NCBI RefSeq assembly: GCF_000247695.1
Contig: NW_004624843.1
Location: 212,461-276,460 of the forward strand
Length of the DNA stretch: 64,000 nucleotides
Direction: 5' to 3'
Origin: Heterocephalus glaber
Lineage: Eukaryota; Chordata; Mammalia; Rodentia; Bathyergidae
Positions 49,026 to 62,315 of the stretch are shown here, one piece after another. Numbering within the stretch: position 1 is the first letter of the stretch; each line of letters opens with the position of its first letter. Below the pieces are notes generated by a model that saw only the letters and a list, made by a program, of their open reading frames with translations, was not told the origin of the DNA and ran no database searches. The position numbers were made by a program, and so were the translations under genes.

Positions 49026-50795
49026 AGGACAGACATACTTATTTTCAATTATAGCAGTATACAATTTAAATTCTTGGCACTCAACTTAGACTTTTAGAAA
49101 TTGTTCTTTATCCAGGCTCTAAAAGATTCTCCTGCCTGTGGTTTGAGGAAGTCTCTATTTTTTCATTCGTTCATTCACTCTTCCCTTTCTAAATTTTGCC
49201 TCCCTCTTAAAACAGGGAAAAGCTGCTTGATGTATAATAGGACTTTAGTGTATAAAGATGGCACTATTTCAGACAGTGAAAAAGGAGTTGAGGATTAGTA
49301 ACATTAATGAACAATTATTCAATAGTCTGGTAGTTCTGCCTCAGATTTACCATGGGAGTTTGACCATTTTACATACTTAATGATTTCTTGCCTTTCTTTC
49401 CTTCCATGGAAAAGATTGACTTCTATCAAAGGAAAATTAATTTCTGGAGGATAGAATTCACGGATCAGATAGTAGTAATGGTCGTGAGCTAAACAGTAAA
49501 ATTTCCCTTGTATTTGTTTCTCCGACATAGATAGCATTTTTAAAATTTTAGTTCCCTCTCTATACTTACTACTGTATCGTTTCATTCTTTGGAAACTTCA
49601 AGTTAACGTTCATACCAAAATATATGAAATCTGCCTTACGCTTTTAAATTTAAGACACTGTAAAAATTAAATCATTCCAAGAGATCTGCCAAAGAGCAAA
49701 TAATTCAGGCATTTATATCTGCTTATTTTGAAATACACACACATACAACCCAATGCCTGTCCCCTGGCATATGATATTCCAAATCAGCAGAAATTCTTCC
49801 AAGAAATTCATGAGACACAGCATAAGGAGAATACAAGTCATTAAAATATAAGTGCAAACTTTGGTCAGACAACTGATGGGACAGCGGCCCAAGGAAAAAA
49901 CATTAAAGTAGGGCCACCCTCACGGATTTTTCTGACAAACAGAGTCATTGCTGTTACTAGATTCCATGGTCCTGAATATCAGGTTCTATTGTTTCACTGA
50001 TCTAGAAAAAAGATTGAGTGAAAATATTTCAAAAGTAATAGTAGGACCAAGTAGCACACATTTTCTGACAGTATTTGTCTTGTGTGCTAAAAATAAAAAG
50101 GGATAAATTCAAACTAATTGTGAATTTGAATCAAGATTTGTGAATTGTAAGTTTTGAGTTTTACCATCCATAGAAATCAAGTAGAATACCCATTAAAATA
50201 GCATATTCCTCCACCCGCTACCAGGAATCTGATTCTGACCAGGTGTTTTCTCTAGGTTTTGTGGGAATTTCTGAGCAAGTGCTTTGTGGATCCAGTTTAA
50301 CCCAAAACTGTAAAAACAGCCAGCTCAAGGTTGTTTGCCAATAGAAAAATAACCAGGCTCATGGTAAAGGCTCAATAAATACTTATTGTATTACATCAGT
50401 GCTTTTCCTAGAAACAGAAATTTTCCTTTTGTTTTTATGTGAATGGAATGATGATGGGCTTATTTGGATCTACGTTGTTTTGGAGAGATACACTTCCTCA
50501 TTTGTTCTCCACATTGTGTCACACAACTTTCTGTTGCTAGTGTCAGAAACCACAGTTGTGTTAGCTCTTCCCTTTCCTAGTAATGAAACTTTGGGAAACT
50601 TCTTTTGATCTTCCTGGGACGTGGTTTTAAAGTTTCTAACCTGTAAAAGTTAATATAATTACTGATTGAAACAGCATAAGGTACTGAAAGGTAAAGACAA
50701 CATATGTAAAACATGCAGAGTAAATCATAAAGATTTATGTTATTTGTGGTAAAATTCCTAGAACCAGTTCTAAACTAGAACTCTGAACTGAGGAA
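49026..50795. other. Unassigned AT-rich DNA
   Basis: No gene or clear repeat recognised. Confidence 0.4.
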
Positions 50796-50799
50796 TGGA

Positions 50800-51245
50800 G
50801 TGTGTGAGCTTTCTGTCACTGTGACAAAAATACCTAATTAATTAATAAGAAAGAAAGGTTGATTGTGGATCATGTTTTCAGGTTTCAGAGATTTCAGTTG
50901 GTGGATACTTGGCTCAGTTGTTTTGGGTCTGTAGCAGCATATTATGTCAGTGAGGAAGCAAGTGACAGACACTTGTTCTTCCTCAGAATAGACAGAAGTC
51001 AGAATGTGGAAGAGGAGCAGCTGCGGCTCTAATATCCCCTTCAAAGGCATGCTCCATTCACCTAACTTTCTCCCACAAGGCCCCACCTCCTAATTACTCC
51101 ACTTCCTCTAGGTTGCGCCTTGGGCTGGGAACTAACCCTTCAACACATGGGCCTTTGAGAGCATTCAAGAGTCAAACCGTGCAAGCGCAAGGACCCAAGT
51201 TCAATCCCTAGTACCAAAAAAAAAAAAAATGAGTCAAACCGTAAT
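50800..51245 (-). mobile_element. MaLR-type LTR interrupted by an ID SINE
   Basis: Plus-strand landmarks are 'ctttctgtcactgtgacaaa', 'tcctaattactccacttcct' and a terminal 'gagtcaaaccgta'. A truncated ID element splits the last bases of the LTR at 51181. Confidence 0.7.
51181..51230 (+). mobile_element. 5'-truncated ID SINE with perfect target-site duplication
   Basis: Only the last 35 bases of the ID body (from 'gcaagcgcaaggacccaagt' through the B-box to 'tagtacc') and an A tail remain. Perfect 12-bp duplications, gagtcaaaccgt, lie at 51169-51180 and 51231-51242. The duplication shows it was inserted already truncated. Confidence 0.9.
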
Positions 51246-51527
51246 GTTCGAACAGTGGAACTGAAGTACTTCTAATCCTCTGCTCCAGGAAAATGTCAGA
51301 GAAGCTAAGTGAGCAAACCAAACTCCAGCTGATGAGCTGAGGTTGTATCTTCCCCACATGATGATTTTTCTTTGTGTAAAGCAAAATGGAGATGGACTAC
51401 TTTAATCTGAACCCATTTTACAGACAGATGTTGCCACTGAGGTCAATTAACCTCTAATAGGAGAATAAACTGTCTGTTGGATGAGCAAGGCTTGTTAAAA
51501 GTCAACCCAATTTGGAGCCTCCCTCCT

Positions 51528-51532
<5 letters not shown>

Positions 51533-51560
<28 letters not shown>
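51533..51560. repeat. (CT)n microsatellite
   Basis: 14 uninterrupted CT units. Confidence 0.97.
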
Positions 51561-51563
<3 letters not shown>

Positions 51564-53795
51564 AAAGACATGGGCTCACACCACTTTGAGCCCTTAATTC
51601 TTCTACTGTAAGAATGAGTCAGGTGCACTCCTCTTACCTCCCTTTCAACTGCTCTATGTGGTGAAGGACAGCACTAAGAGTGTCTGTTCATAAGCAATTA
51701 AATGTTGAGAGTGGAGAAGGAAGTGTGAGTCTAAAAGTAATTCCAAAGCTTTCTTTTCTATGCTTCTAATAAAAGAACTATAAATATCTCTGAGAAATGA
51801 ATCATCTTGTCACCTATGTGAGAACAGCAGGTGCTTCCGTGTTTAAGCTTAGAATATTAAAAATTAAAGGAAAGCATGGAAAAAGTGAGCATGTGGTGGG
51901 AATCAATTAGATTGGCACGAGTCTGCCATACATTATGTGAAATGAGAGATTTCAGGGCAGATGCCGCCTACCCTGAAGGGCACAGTGACCCACCAGAGCC
52001 TGGCTCAGCTCAGCCTTTGGGCATCTTCTGTATTAGTTAGAATCAGAAATACCACTTTCATTACTTAAAGAAAATAGAAGAATGCACCAGAAATTTTCTC
52101 CCTGAATTTAGGGTTCATACTCATCGATGAAACTAAGAGGAAAGGATCAAGAAAGCCATACCCAAAATTTTACTCTTTCCATTTTCAAAGTGTAAGAAAG
52201 ATAATGGCATGGTAGAGTACTTCCAATCTGACATACAAACAGGAAGTGAAGTCACAGGGGCTTGGTGTGTGTATTGGAGAGTACTCAATGGTGTGTCTCC
52301 AAGGAGATCGTCAGTGATGGGTATGATGAAATGACCCGGTGTTCAGATCTCTCTTCAGGATCTATCATCCAACTTGTGAGAGCGCTGGTGCCATCTTCTG
52401 CCATAGCTCCTTTCAAAGATCTCCTCCACCATTTAGATGCAGCCCTCTCAAGGTTCGCCCCTTTCTCAGGACAGCAGGTACTGTATCTGATGACTGAGAA
52501 CACGATACAGAGTCTGGTCCTCCCATTGCTGCTTAAGGATGTGCTGAAAGGACCTTCTGCATACTTCTTTCTTTCCGTGAGTATCGAATCCCAGATAACA
52601 CCACAATGAAGCCCCTGCACGCTCATCTCCATCTTCCTGAGAAAGCCACCCAGGGACACTTGATAAGCAAGAGAGAGGAGAACATTCCACAGATCACCAC
52701 CCTTTAAAGTACAGAAAGAAAAAAGGAATCTGCTTGCAAATATGAAGAATAAATTCAGAAAGAGAAGATTGGTTGAGAGGCAGCAGTAGTATAAGATGGG
52801 AGGGCTTCTACCTGATATTCTCTATTTATTGATTTATTTGGATGAGTTGGCCTAGAGTGAAATGACAGGATTTGGGGCAGGGTATTTGTAGACTGTAGTC
52901 AAATGATAATGGCAGCATGATAGACTAATCATTAGAATAAAACAAAAGATTAACATATGGCATCAAGGATCCAGATGTGGAGGAAAATGATGTTTCATTA
53001 CCAAACTATACTACAAGAAAAATTACTCCTCTTTGCTCCATTTTCAGGATGAAGGAGTGAAGACGATAACTGAAGGAATGTTATCTATTTGGGGACTTAC
53101 ATATTTGTAGGGATAGTTACATAAAAATCAGAGGCCAAGAGAAACGAGGCAATAATTATAATTTATATATATGTAATATGCACACACATACATATACAGA
53201 GTATTATTGTTGATTCTTCTACATCAATGATATTTCTATTATTCGTGGGGGTTTTTTCCTGAGGAATATTTGCAAGGTACATTTTTACTTTTTTCCATAT
53301 CGTTTGCAATGATGTTTATATAACTATTAATGTAATGATGAAATAATCCACACGTGCTATAATTCCATTTGCCTTTTCTTTTGTGTTTAGTGATGAATAA
53401 TGAAGATGCAATATGCATATAGAGTTACATAAGAAAATAATTTAATTAGAAAGTAGAAGCCTTCTTTACTGATCGATGGGTCCATATGTATGAAAAGGAT
53501 GGGCTAAATTTACTCTTCCTTGGCATGATTTCACTTTGTTTTCTAGTAATGCTAGGCCATTTGTGGGTTTGTGAGGGACAGTGGATGGGAAAGTTTGAGG
53601 AATAACTGGGGAAGTACTTTGGGCTTTCCAAGAAGTGTGTACACAGACTTCCCTGGCCGTTCTTGCAAGCAGAGTGCTGATAAAGTGCAGGAGTGACGAT
53701 CTAAAATAAGGTCACTTATTTTAGATGGAAACCAACATGTGCAGAGAGAGAACACAACTTCTTCCTTTATGCCTTACTCAACATTAACTACGATT
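51561..53795. other. Unassigned DNA with a CpG-containing island at 52.25-52.7 kb
   Basis: 52250-52690 is GC-richer than its flanks, keeps several CpGs and has overlapping open frames of 115 codons (plus) and 124 codons (minus). Neither has motifs I recognise. It may be an unrecognised LTR. The remainder shows no features. Confidence 0.35.
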
Positions 53796-53799
53796 TCAT

Positions 53800-53960
53800 A
53801 CAAACTTTCTACCTTCCTTAGCACCTTTTATCATTAGTTTGCAAGCTCCTTAAAGGGAAGATCTGTGAGTCATTTGTCTTTGTGTCACAAAAATACAATG
53901 TGACTTTTCTTGAGCTGTACATGAGGTGTAGACTGAATGAAGGCACTCAGTAGCTCAATC
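53800..53960 (+). mobile_element. L2 3'-end-like fragment
   Basis: 'agtttgcaagctccttaaag' and 'gggaagatctgtgag', then a tail ending 'gaatgaaggcactcag', follow the conserved L2 3' end order. It is diverged. Confidence 0.5.
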
Positions 53961-54875
53961 TAGCAGTTAACTTGTGGGTAACAATTTGAACTTTAGTATC
54001 TCAAAACTCAATAGGAATATGGTAAGATTTCTTAGGTTGAAATAATCAGCATTTTTAGTAATCAATCCCAGACAGATTTCACATCTGTGCAATCCAGAGG
54101 AAGGGATGAGTTTCATCCTTCCTGCCCAGCATGATATTTGACATTAGCTCAGCAGAATGTTATCATGCATCCAATCTTCATTCCATATGCTGGGAAATCT
54201 TCACATAGTTCGTTAGGGAGGGTGGGGATGGATCAACTCCAGTGTTTGATTCCTAAACTGTTTTCAATTAGGAGATGACTTCTGTGTTTCTCCGACTCAG
54301 GTGCTTTTGATTAGCAAGCAGCAAACACACAGTCACACAGATATGTACTCCCACAGCCAGAACCTACAAAGGCTGATCAAGTGCTTCCCTGGCTTCCATT
54401 TCTATACATTCCTTTACACACACAGATGCTTCTTCAACCTGGCCGGCCTAACCTTTTGCACTGCTGCCAGACTCCACAAAGCTAACTAAGGAACACCCAG
54501 AGTTGTTTTTGATGCCTACACTGGAGCCATGACCTATAGGATATAGACCTTTGCTGAACAACTGTGTGACCTTACTAGGCCTTGGACCTACGATCCCTGG
54601 AGATCATTTAGATTGTAGATGTGGATATTTTCCACCACTGACAGATGGGCGTGGATCACTTCTAGATCTTCAGAAAGGAAATATCAATATTACACACACA
54701 ATCACACATTCCAGGGATGACCCTATTACTGCTCATTACCCACGGACACTACATTGAATCCAGAGGCTTTGAGAAGCACAAGAATGATAAAGAGATCTCT
54801 TCCCCCAAGCTTTGTCTACCTCTGCTGCCAGACAGACTTTTCTGGTTTATTAGCTGATCATCTTACTCCCCTACC
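53961..54875. other. Unassigned non-coding DNA
   Basis: No recognisable exon or repeat. Confidence 0.4.
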
Positions 54876-54879
54876 AAAG

Positions 54880-55165
54880 GGCAAGGGCTTCCCCTGACTT
54901 TTCACAGAAAAACTAAAATTTCTGTCATACTCTTAAGGTCCCTGTTGCCCCTCTGCAGCTTCATCTCACTTCAATTCCTTCCTTTAGTTTATCGCTAACC
55001 CTCAAAGCTGCTATTCCTTGCACATACTGTTCTCTTTATCTGTGCTCCTCGTTCAGATTTCCAGATTACTTCAGCTCCTCCCAGTGCCAATTTTCATCTC
55101 ATCATATAGCTTTCCTTCATGGCCCTTTTCCCAGGTCCAGGTTTCCACAGGGGTATGCGATAGTG
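54880..55165 (+). mobile_element. L2 fragment
   Basis: Block order: 'ggtccctgttgcccctctgc', 'agcttcatctcacttcaatt', 'ccttgcacatactgttctct', 'tcagatttccagattac', 'ttccttcatggcccttttcc'. This corresponds to the pyrimidine-rich L2 3' half. Confidence 0.6.
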
Positions 55166-55229
55166 TAGCACATATCTGGACACTCACAGCAACCACGTCC
55201 GTTTCCCTCTGCACACACTCCCATTTGTG

Positions 55230-56195
55230 ACCACAGGGTTAAAGGGTGTGCTGGGGCTAGTGATGGCCGAGAAAAGCTCCCTCATGGGTGCGTCTTTGGA
55301 AGCAACCCAAACAGCTCTTTCTTCAAAAAAGCATTCGATTTTTACATTTGTAAAAAATAAGCCATATCAAGCAGATATTGTTTAAGATCAGTTTATTAGA
55401 GAATATACTAAGTAATTTATGGCTAAATAATTGATACATTTAGAACTTGGCTCTCAAAGGTGTGTTTACTTTTGCAAACTCCCAAAGCACAGAATATATT
55501 TTCTGGGTTCGAACATATATCTAATACAGACTAGATATGAAATAATGTGTTTTTCAACTTTTTCAACTACTATCCCAATAACTATTTCATTCATTATATC
55601 AATAGACCTGAATAGTTCATTTTCTTTTATAAGTCCTGTTTCAGTTGTTTTATACTTCTCAGGCAATACAATCTCTATTACATCATTCACAGTCAATTTT
55701 AAAATAAACATCTTTTGTCATTTGGTCCAGTGGATGCAAATCTCCTAAAAATTTTGAGAAAATATTTTGATTTTGTTTACATATGTGGCACCAGCTGTTT
55801 CAGGAAATCTACTTGGGAAAAACAGAAATGACAGAAGAAAAGACACATATTGTAAACACCTGGATTTATATACTCAAAACAAAGCCTGAGAGTAAACATT
55901 GAGATATTGAAATCAATCAGCTGGAAGAAACCATCTCCCCAGTGGGCTGGAGACAGTTTGATTTCACAAAGAAGAGCCTGTGGGTAAGCGGCAGGCAAAG
56001 AGGACAGAGCAGATAAAAAGGAAGGCTCACTGTTGTGGACATGGGCAGGATTCATCAGAGTGGGTGCTGGTGGATTGTTGGAAAGGTTAGAACACTCCAA
56101 ATCCACTAAGCTTCTCTGAATACACCTGATAAGGATGGTCATTGTACCACACATTCATGTTCCATTAGCAGGAAACACACTTGCTAGCTAAGTGC
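55230..56195. other. Unassigned non-coding DNA
   Basis: Minus-strand frames at 55466-55711 and 55777-56154 show no motifs. I see no repeat that I can name. Confidence 0.4.
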
Positions 56196-56199
56196 CGGC

Positions 56200-56475
56200 A
56201 GCTTCATTCAGATAAACACTCGCTGAGAGTTAATGACACAGTAAGCACTGGACTAAGCATCAGAGTAAAGGAATAATTTCCTATAGGGGTCTACAAGTTA
56301 GTATTCCAGATGCATCCCAGAAGAGAAATTAATGTAGAACTAGCCACAGCAGAAAGGAGAAAGCAATAGACTCTTGCAGGACATGGGAAAAGCTTCAAAG
56401 AAGAAATGATGTTTCAACTGAGTTTCAGAGCATGCACATGAGTTTCTCCAATATTTAGAAAATGGAAGATAAGTT
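56200..56475 (+). mobile_element. Ancient L2-like fragment
   Basis: 'agtaagcactggactaagca' followed by a diverged 'gatgtttcaactgagtttca' block fits the middle of L2. It is weakly preserved. Confidence 0.4.
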
Positions 56476-57095
56476 GACACATGAGAAGTAGGTAACCAGT
56501 AGAGGAAACATCATGGCAAAATCAGAGACTGCTGCCCAGGATGGTGATAAAGGTCTGGACACGCATGCGGAGCCAAGTAACACGACATCTTTGAGATTTA
56601 TCAGATTGTATCAGTACTACATTCCTTTGTACTGTACTGGAATACGGAGCAGAATTCTATAGCCCTGTTATACCACACTATTTCTTAATTCACTGACTGA
56701 TAGAACTACCTAGGCCTTTTAAAAGTTTTCCAGATGAGTATAAAACCAGCCATGGTAGAAAATGATTACCCCAGGGAAACTTACATACGAATATTGTTTC
56801 ATATGTTACCAAATTATTTTACATGTCTCAATTTTCATTGCTGTGTTCATTAATTTAGTATGGTATAAGTGGAAAGTTAGAAATATCAGACCATTTTATA
56901 GACAACATATCTAAAATACTTAGCAATTATTCATGTCTGCTAAGCAATTTTTTGTTTCATTTTCACTTTCCATGGCATAGTGAATTAACATCACCCCCAT
57001 TCAATTATTCTTATTTTCAAGATGGATTCTATTACTGGTGTGAAGTTAATAAAAGAAAATTATTCACATTTCAAGACATATTCTCCTAGCCATAT
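56476..57095. other. Unassigned AT-rich DNA
   Basis: No features seen. Confidence 0.4.
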
Positions 57096-57437
57096 GTTAT
57101 GGTTTGGATCTGAAAAGCTCCCAAAGCTGGAGAAGGTGACTGAATTATGTGTCATAAAGCTGACTTGCTATTAGGATGGGGTCTGGTCAGGAGAGGTGGG
57201 TCACTGGGGGTTTTACCTGGAGGGATATCTCTCCCTCTTTTCTTTGTGATTCCTGGCTGCCATAAGTTGAGCAGCTTTCTTCCAATGGGCTTTTCCACCA
57301 TGCCCTTCCTGCCTCAGAGCCAGCTACTGTGCATGACTGAAACTCCTGAAACTGTGAACCAAAATAAACCCTTTCTCCTTGAAGTTATGTGTGCTGGGTA
57401 TTGTGCCCCAGAAACAAGGAAAGTGACTAAGATATCA
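57096..57437 (+). mobile_element. MaLR-type solo LTR, plus orientation
   Basis: It starts 'tgttatggtttggatctgaa', has 'gaaactgtgaaccaaaataa-accctttctcc' (including the LTR poly(A) signal AATAAA near 57363) and ends 'ggaaagtgactaaga'. This is a complete-looking MaLR LTR of about 340 bp with no internal region. Confidence 0.8.
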
Positions 57438-58670
57438 TACATGGAAAATTCTTCTTTATACAGAGAGACAAGTAGGACTCAGGATTGTTAAACCATCTCA
57501 CAGGTACATTTTTTGACCACTGAGATAGAATGATGTGAAGATATTGCATCTATAAATTACTGATTAAGAACAATGAATAAGAGCACAGCCATTTCCTCCA
57601 TGAATGCTTAGTTGTGCCTCATCTGTCCTTTAAAGGCAAAACCTAGAAGAAAAAGATTCAGAAATGTCCAGGACTCTTCACCATCTCAATAAATGAGGGT
57701 ATTTATCAGTGTTATGCTGTTGCTGTTGTTTTGTTTTCTAAAAGCGAGTTTTTGCAGCAATTTTTAGATTTTTGTAGTTTAATAGATTATGGTGATGTTG
57801 GATACATAGTACAACTAAATCATATCCAGGAAAATTCCAAGGAGGCTTACATAGGAGATATGATCCTTGAAAACAGAAGTTTGGATGTGGCTTATAGAAA
57901 TTTAAACACCAGTTCAAGGAATTTCTCTGAGTGAATACACTTCAATTTTGTTGTATGAAAAAAATGAGTGCATGAGGGTGTGTGATGAAATGTGATCAAG
58001 GACAGCCGGATTAGTAATTTTCACTGATATTCTTAAATATGATACCTCTATCTGCCCTGAAAATGCTACCATTGAGAACTGAGATCTCTGGGACTGGCAC
58101 TATCCATTATTATCACAGTCTTTTGGGGCTCAGGAAATAAAATTGTTACCTGGAATTTCAAGTGTCTCATCTGTCTTGAAAAAAAAATTGCTTTCTGGTT
58201 TGTTATAATTCCACTTTGCTTTTTGTCCTGTGAAATCGAATGAAGAACACTTATTAGTCTTGCATGGTTTAAAGAGGTTAGGGAGATTTATTCCTCAGTG
58301 TTTTGCAGTCACTTCTTTCATCCCATTGCAACTGTCCTTTCTTTGGCCAGCAAAGTATAAGGAAATGTTGACTTCCCAGAGGATTCTCATTTTGTTCTTT
58401 CAACCTGCGTGCACATAGAGATGTATTATTGAAGCAACCTCTGGTTTCTGAGGACAAGCCAAATCTTGCAGAGACTGCAATGAGGTAATTCTAAAGTGAA
58501 TGATGGCAATGTCCTCTGACAAACAGACAGGGGGAAACAACTTAAAAAAGAATTACCACAGGAATTAAAGATAACCTTAGTGAAGGGAAAAAAAAATTGT
58601 GAGAGGGAGAATGTTTTTTTTTTCCTTTGCTGTGAAGCACTTAACATTTCAAGATAATATCTAATTAAGT
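57438..58670. other. Unassigned non-coding DNA
   Basis: No exon or repeat recognised. Confidence 0.4.
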
Positions 58671-58675
58671 TGTTT

Positions 58676-59105
58676 AATTCCTGTATACTGGGTTGAGTCA
58701 TGCCCCTCCCAAAATTCATGACTTTCTAGGATCCTCCTCAGAATGTGACCTTATTTGGAAATGAATTCATTGCAAATATAATTAGTGAAGATGAGGTCAT
58801 GATCAACGAGGGTGGGCTCTTAATCATTATGCCTGGTGTCCTCAGAGGCACAGAAACAGACAGAGAGAGAAGATGCTACATGAAGACTGAGGCAGAGACT
58901 GATGTCTTCTTGTCACAAGGGAAGAAATTGCTAGAGCCACTGGAAGCTAGCAGAGGCATGGAAAGATCCTCCCTTGGATACTTAGGTGGGAGCAGGAGCT
59001 AGTCCACATTTTGGTTTTGGACTTCTAGCCTCCAGAACCATCAGAGAATAAATTTCTGCTTTTTAAAGCCACCCAGTTTCTGATACTTTGCTGTAACTGC
59101 CTGCA
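58676..59105 (+). mobile_element. MaLR/ERVL-type LTR, plus orientation
   Basis: The order is clear: 'cccctcccaaaattcatgac', 'cagaatgtgaccttatttgg', 'aattagtgaagatgaggtca', 'gacttctagcctccagaacc', 'aataaatttctgctttttaa' and 'gccacccagtttctgatac'. It is nearly full length and moderately diverged. Confidence 0.75.
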
Positions 59106-60195
59106 GAAATGAATCCAGCTTGACTGAATTTTTGGCCAAAGTGAAAGTTCATGTCATTGCTACAGACAGGTGGTTTAGGAACTGTTGGGACTATTTTCAG
59201 GGCCAACAAAAGGAAAGGCAACTCCTTGCTCCCTGCTCCAAACTACTTCACAGCAAGATGGTGAACTGGGATTGCTTGGGATGCTCAACATGCAGATTCC
59301 TTGCCAATATACATTTCTCTTTTAGCTCTTTCACTGCAGTAAAAATTACTCACTTTCAAAATAAATTAAAAATCATTAATTATTATTAATTATTAACATC
59401 ATTATTAACATCAAATTAACAGAAAGAATAAAAGTTTTCCTAAAGAGAATCTCATTTAATAAAAGCTCAACCATGTAGATATGAGTTTACATTGATATTA
59501 AGTAAATAAGGCAGATAATTCATTTTAGGATTTGAAATGGAAATTCTATATCTGTTCTTTTGTACTTTAGATGGTCAGGATTCTTATATTTGTACAGTGC
59601 ATATACAATTTATTAAAATGAGGTGACAGATATATTTCACATAAATATAGCAATGTATGATAATAATTAGCTATCTTTATTTCCTTGAAAATTATTTTGA
59701 ATTCTGGAAAGCTTAGAAGCATAGAAAAGATAACAGAATAATGACTTGTCCAGATACTTCAAACATTAACAAATGTTAAAATACTTCAATATAACCTTAC
59801 AAACAAAATATGTAGAGCATTGTGCATAAAGTTGGAGTTTCCTTTTCTCTTGAGTCTATTTCTTTCATTTCTATGTAGAGGCAACTACTATCTCACCTTC
59901 TGAAAGTCCTGTTTTTCTCTCTGTCATTGATGTCCCCATGGTGTTTTATATGAGGTATGATAAACAAATATGGTGAATGTTTAAAATATAAATTAAAAAG
60001 GCAAGGACATATTGTCCTTAATCTCCTTCAAAATACTTTCCTTTAGTTTGAACATACTCATCCATCATCCTTACTATTTTCTGAACCATTTCTGTAAATT
60101 CCAACATTTTATTTGGTTTGTTTTGAAATTTATTTAAAGTTTGTTAAATTACAAATAACAAATATTTAAGTATTTTCATGTGGTGATTCCTATTT
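59106..60195. other. Unassigned AT-rich DNA, possibly old L1-derived
   Basis: 'agatacttcaaacattaaca-aatg' near 59750 hints at ancient L1 3' sequence, but the match is too weak to call. Confidence 0.35.
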
Positions 60196-60199
60196 TTGT

Positions 60200-60560
60200 T
60201 CCAAATATGTTTTTAAGTGATCTATTCTATTTTTTGAATAGCTTGAAAAAAGATTTACATTTATATTTTTAATATTTCTAAATAAAAGCTTCTTGGTTTT
60301 GTTGGTGTTGAATTTCTCTTGTTTTATTTTTATTCTTTATTTCCTTCCATGTTTTCACTTTTTACTTTCTATGCGTTTCCTCTTGTTAAACATTTCCTAA
60401 TTTTTTCATTAAATAATTAAATTGATTTATTTTCAATCTTTCTCTTTTTAAGTTTTATGAAAGGTTATTACTTTCTTATTTTAGCATTATATAAATGTAT
60501 CCCATAAGTTTTAATGTGTGACACCTTTATTATCACTTATTTACTAATAAATATTAAAAA
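60200..60560 (-). mobile_element. Ancient L1 ORF2 fragment
   Basis: The plus strand shows 'tttattctttatttccttcc' and 'atgtatcccataagttttaa', a landmark of reverse-oriented L1 ORF2. It is diverged and AT-rich. Confidence 0.55.
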
Positions 60561-60729
60561 GAGGATATGCCATTAGAGTCCCTTTTGTCTCATGATTTTC
60601 CCCAAACAATGAGATAATTACTATGCTAAATCTGTTAATTTACAATCCCTTGTACTTTTGGAAACTTTTAACACGTGGGAATTTTTCCCTAAACAAGCAG
60701 CCGCATCCCATTCAAATGCATTGACGTGA

Positions 60730-61015
60730 CATATTTATCTTTTTTTTTTAATGGATGCCAGGTTGCCTGCAACTTATAAGTAATGTTATAAGTAATGTTG
60801 TGACAAAAATTTTATGCAAATCTCTTCATGTTTTATATTTGTCCACAGCATTTCTATAAGGTAAAAGAGCTTTATTTCTGAATCATACAACATGTGCATC
60901 TGAACGTTTACAATAGTTTTCCAAATTTTTCTCTGAACAGATTTTTCTTCTGTAAAATTCATTGTCCCCAAAATAGAAGTGCCTACTATTGAATTTTTCT
61001 TAGTCTGATGCCAAT
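60730..61015 (-). mobile_element. Ancient L1 3' ORF2 fragment
   Basis: 'ataagtaatgttgtgacaaa', 'tttctataaggtaaaagagc' and 'acgtttacaatagttttcca' follow the order of a reverse L1M ORF2 tail. In a single minus-strand copy this block would precede the 60.2 kb block, so the two are separate insertions or rearranged. Confidence 0.5.
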
Positions 61016-61138
61016 AGTAGTAGAAGATAATGAGGCCATAATCACTCTTGTGCTTTCATGAGTACTTCTTTGATTATAATTTTCTCCCTGGATATCAAGT
61101 ACACTTTTTTTATCTTTATGTAATGTTCTATAAATCAA

Positions 61139-61222
61139 TCTTTCTTCCTTTCTTTCTTTCTTTCTTTCTCTCTTTCTCTCTCTCTCTTTCTTTTGCTATT
61201 TCTTTTTTTTTCTTTCTTTCTT
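61139..61222. repeat. (TTTC)n/(TC)n pyrimidine microsatellite
   Basis: Interrupted TTTC and TC units with a T-rich end. Confidence 0.95.
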
Positions 61223-62315
61223 CTGACAAATTTATACTAGAACAGTCTCAAAAATAACTCAGAAAGATTTTACTGTAACTTTTTTGGAATTCATTTTCAG
61301 AATTCAGTTAATATACTCCATTCATGGTTCTTTATCATTATTAGACTGTGTATCTTCTCTCTCTTTTATTATTACTATTATCCTCAATCTGTATGTAATT
61401 TGATTCTGGTGATCATGGCTATTTTAAATAAATCTTAGGACTCACTAAGATCTGAAATTTTTTATTTCATTTCTCCACTCAGAGCACAACGAAGTATATT
61501 TCAAAGTAAATATTGATGCAGAACACACACATATAATACTTTAATATTTTATATTAATATGTATAATACGTGTGTATACTTACATACACATATATAAGAC
61601 ATAGTTCATATTATCATATGTTCATATTATCATAGTTCATATCATTTCCTGCACTTATTATAAGGATATGTATATTTCTGACATATTTCTATGTGTTGTA
61701 ACAACTTCACTCAATTTTTTTTTCTTAATAAAATCCTTGGAGCCTGCACCAAACTACTGCTCTGAATTCAGGAAAAAACAACTTAAATGGAACAATAAAA
61801 TCTTCACATCTATTGTGTGTTACAACAAGTATCACCTTGCCACACGTGTTTATTGTCATCTTAATTATTCTGGGAATCTATCCAAAACTTCTTTGTCCTC
61901 TCTTGCTTTGGAAGGTTAAAAAACAAGTTCATCGAAAATACATTGAGATGGGCCTTTTTTTAGCAACTTTAGAGAAAATATTCGCTGAAATTGTGATCTT
62001 GAGTCATATGATTAGGCATAATTTTGTATTTCTGCACAGAGTATTAAAGAGGATGACAATAGTTTAATAAAACAATATAACTATTTCTTTGAAGTCCATA
62101 TAGTTCATATAGCCCATATAGATATTACAGATTTAACTATATTTTATAAAAATATATTGGCTATATCAATTAGGACATTTTTCTAACTTTTAGAACTTTT
62201 AATTGGGTATATCTATTATCTTAGGCATATAGCTTGAAAAGTCAACTATTGATCTTGTTTCTTAGAACATTAACCATATAATTTTAATTTTAAAGTGCAT
62301 TAAAATACTAGTATT
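61223..62315. other. Unassigned AT-rich DNA with short tandem repeats
   Basis: 61602-61645 has three imperfect units of gttcatattatcat. There is no gene. Confidence 0.5.

Noticed and set aside
52262..52659. 115- and 124-codon overlapping frames considered as a gene
   Set aside because: No motifs or splice signals favour either strand, and it could equally be a repeat. Kept only as an observation.
61602..61645. Three short near-identical units, considered as a CRISPR-like array
   Set aside because: The units are adjacent and AT-rich with no spacers, in a mammalian genome. It is a small tandem repeat.
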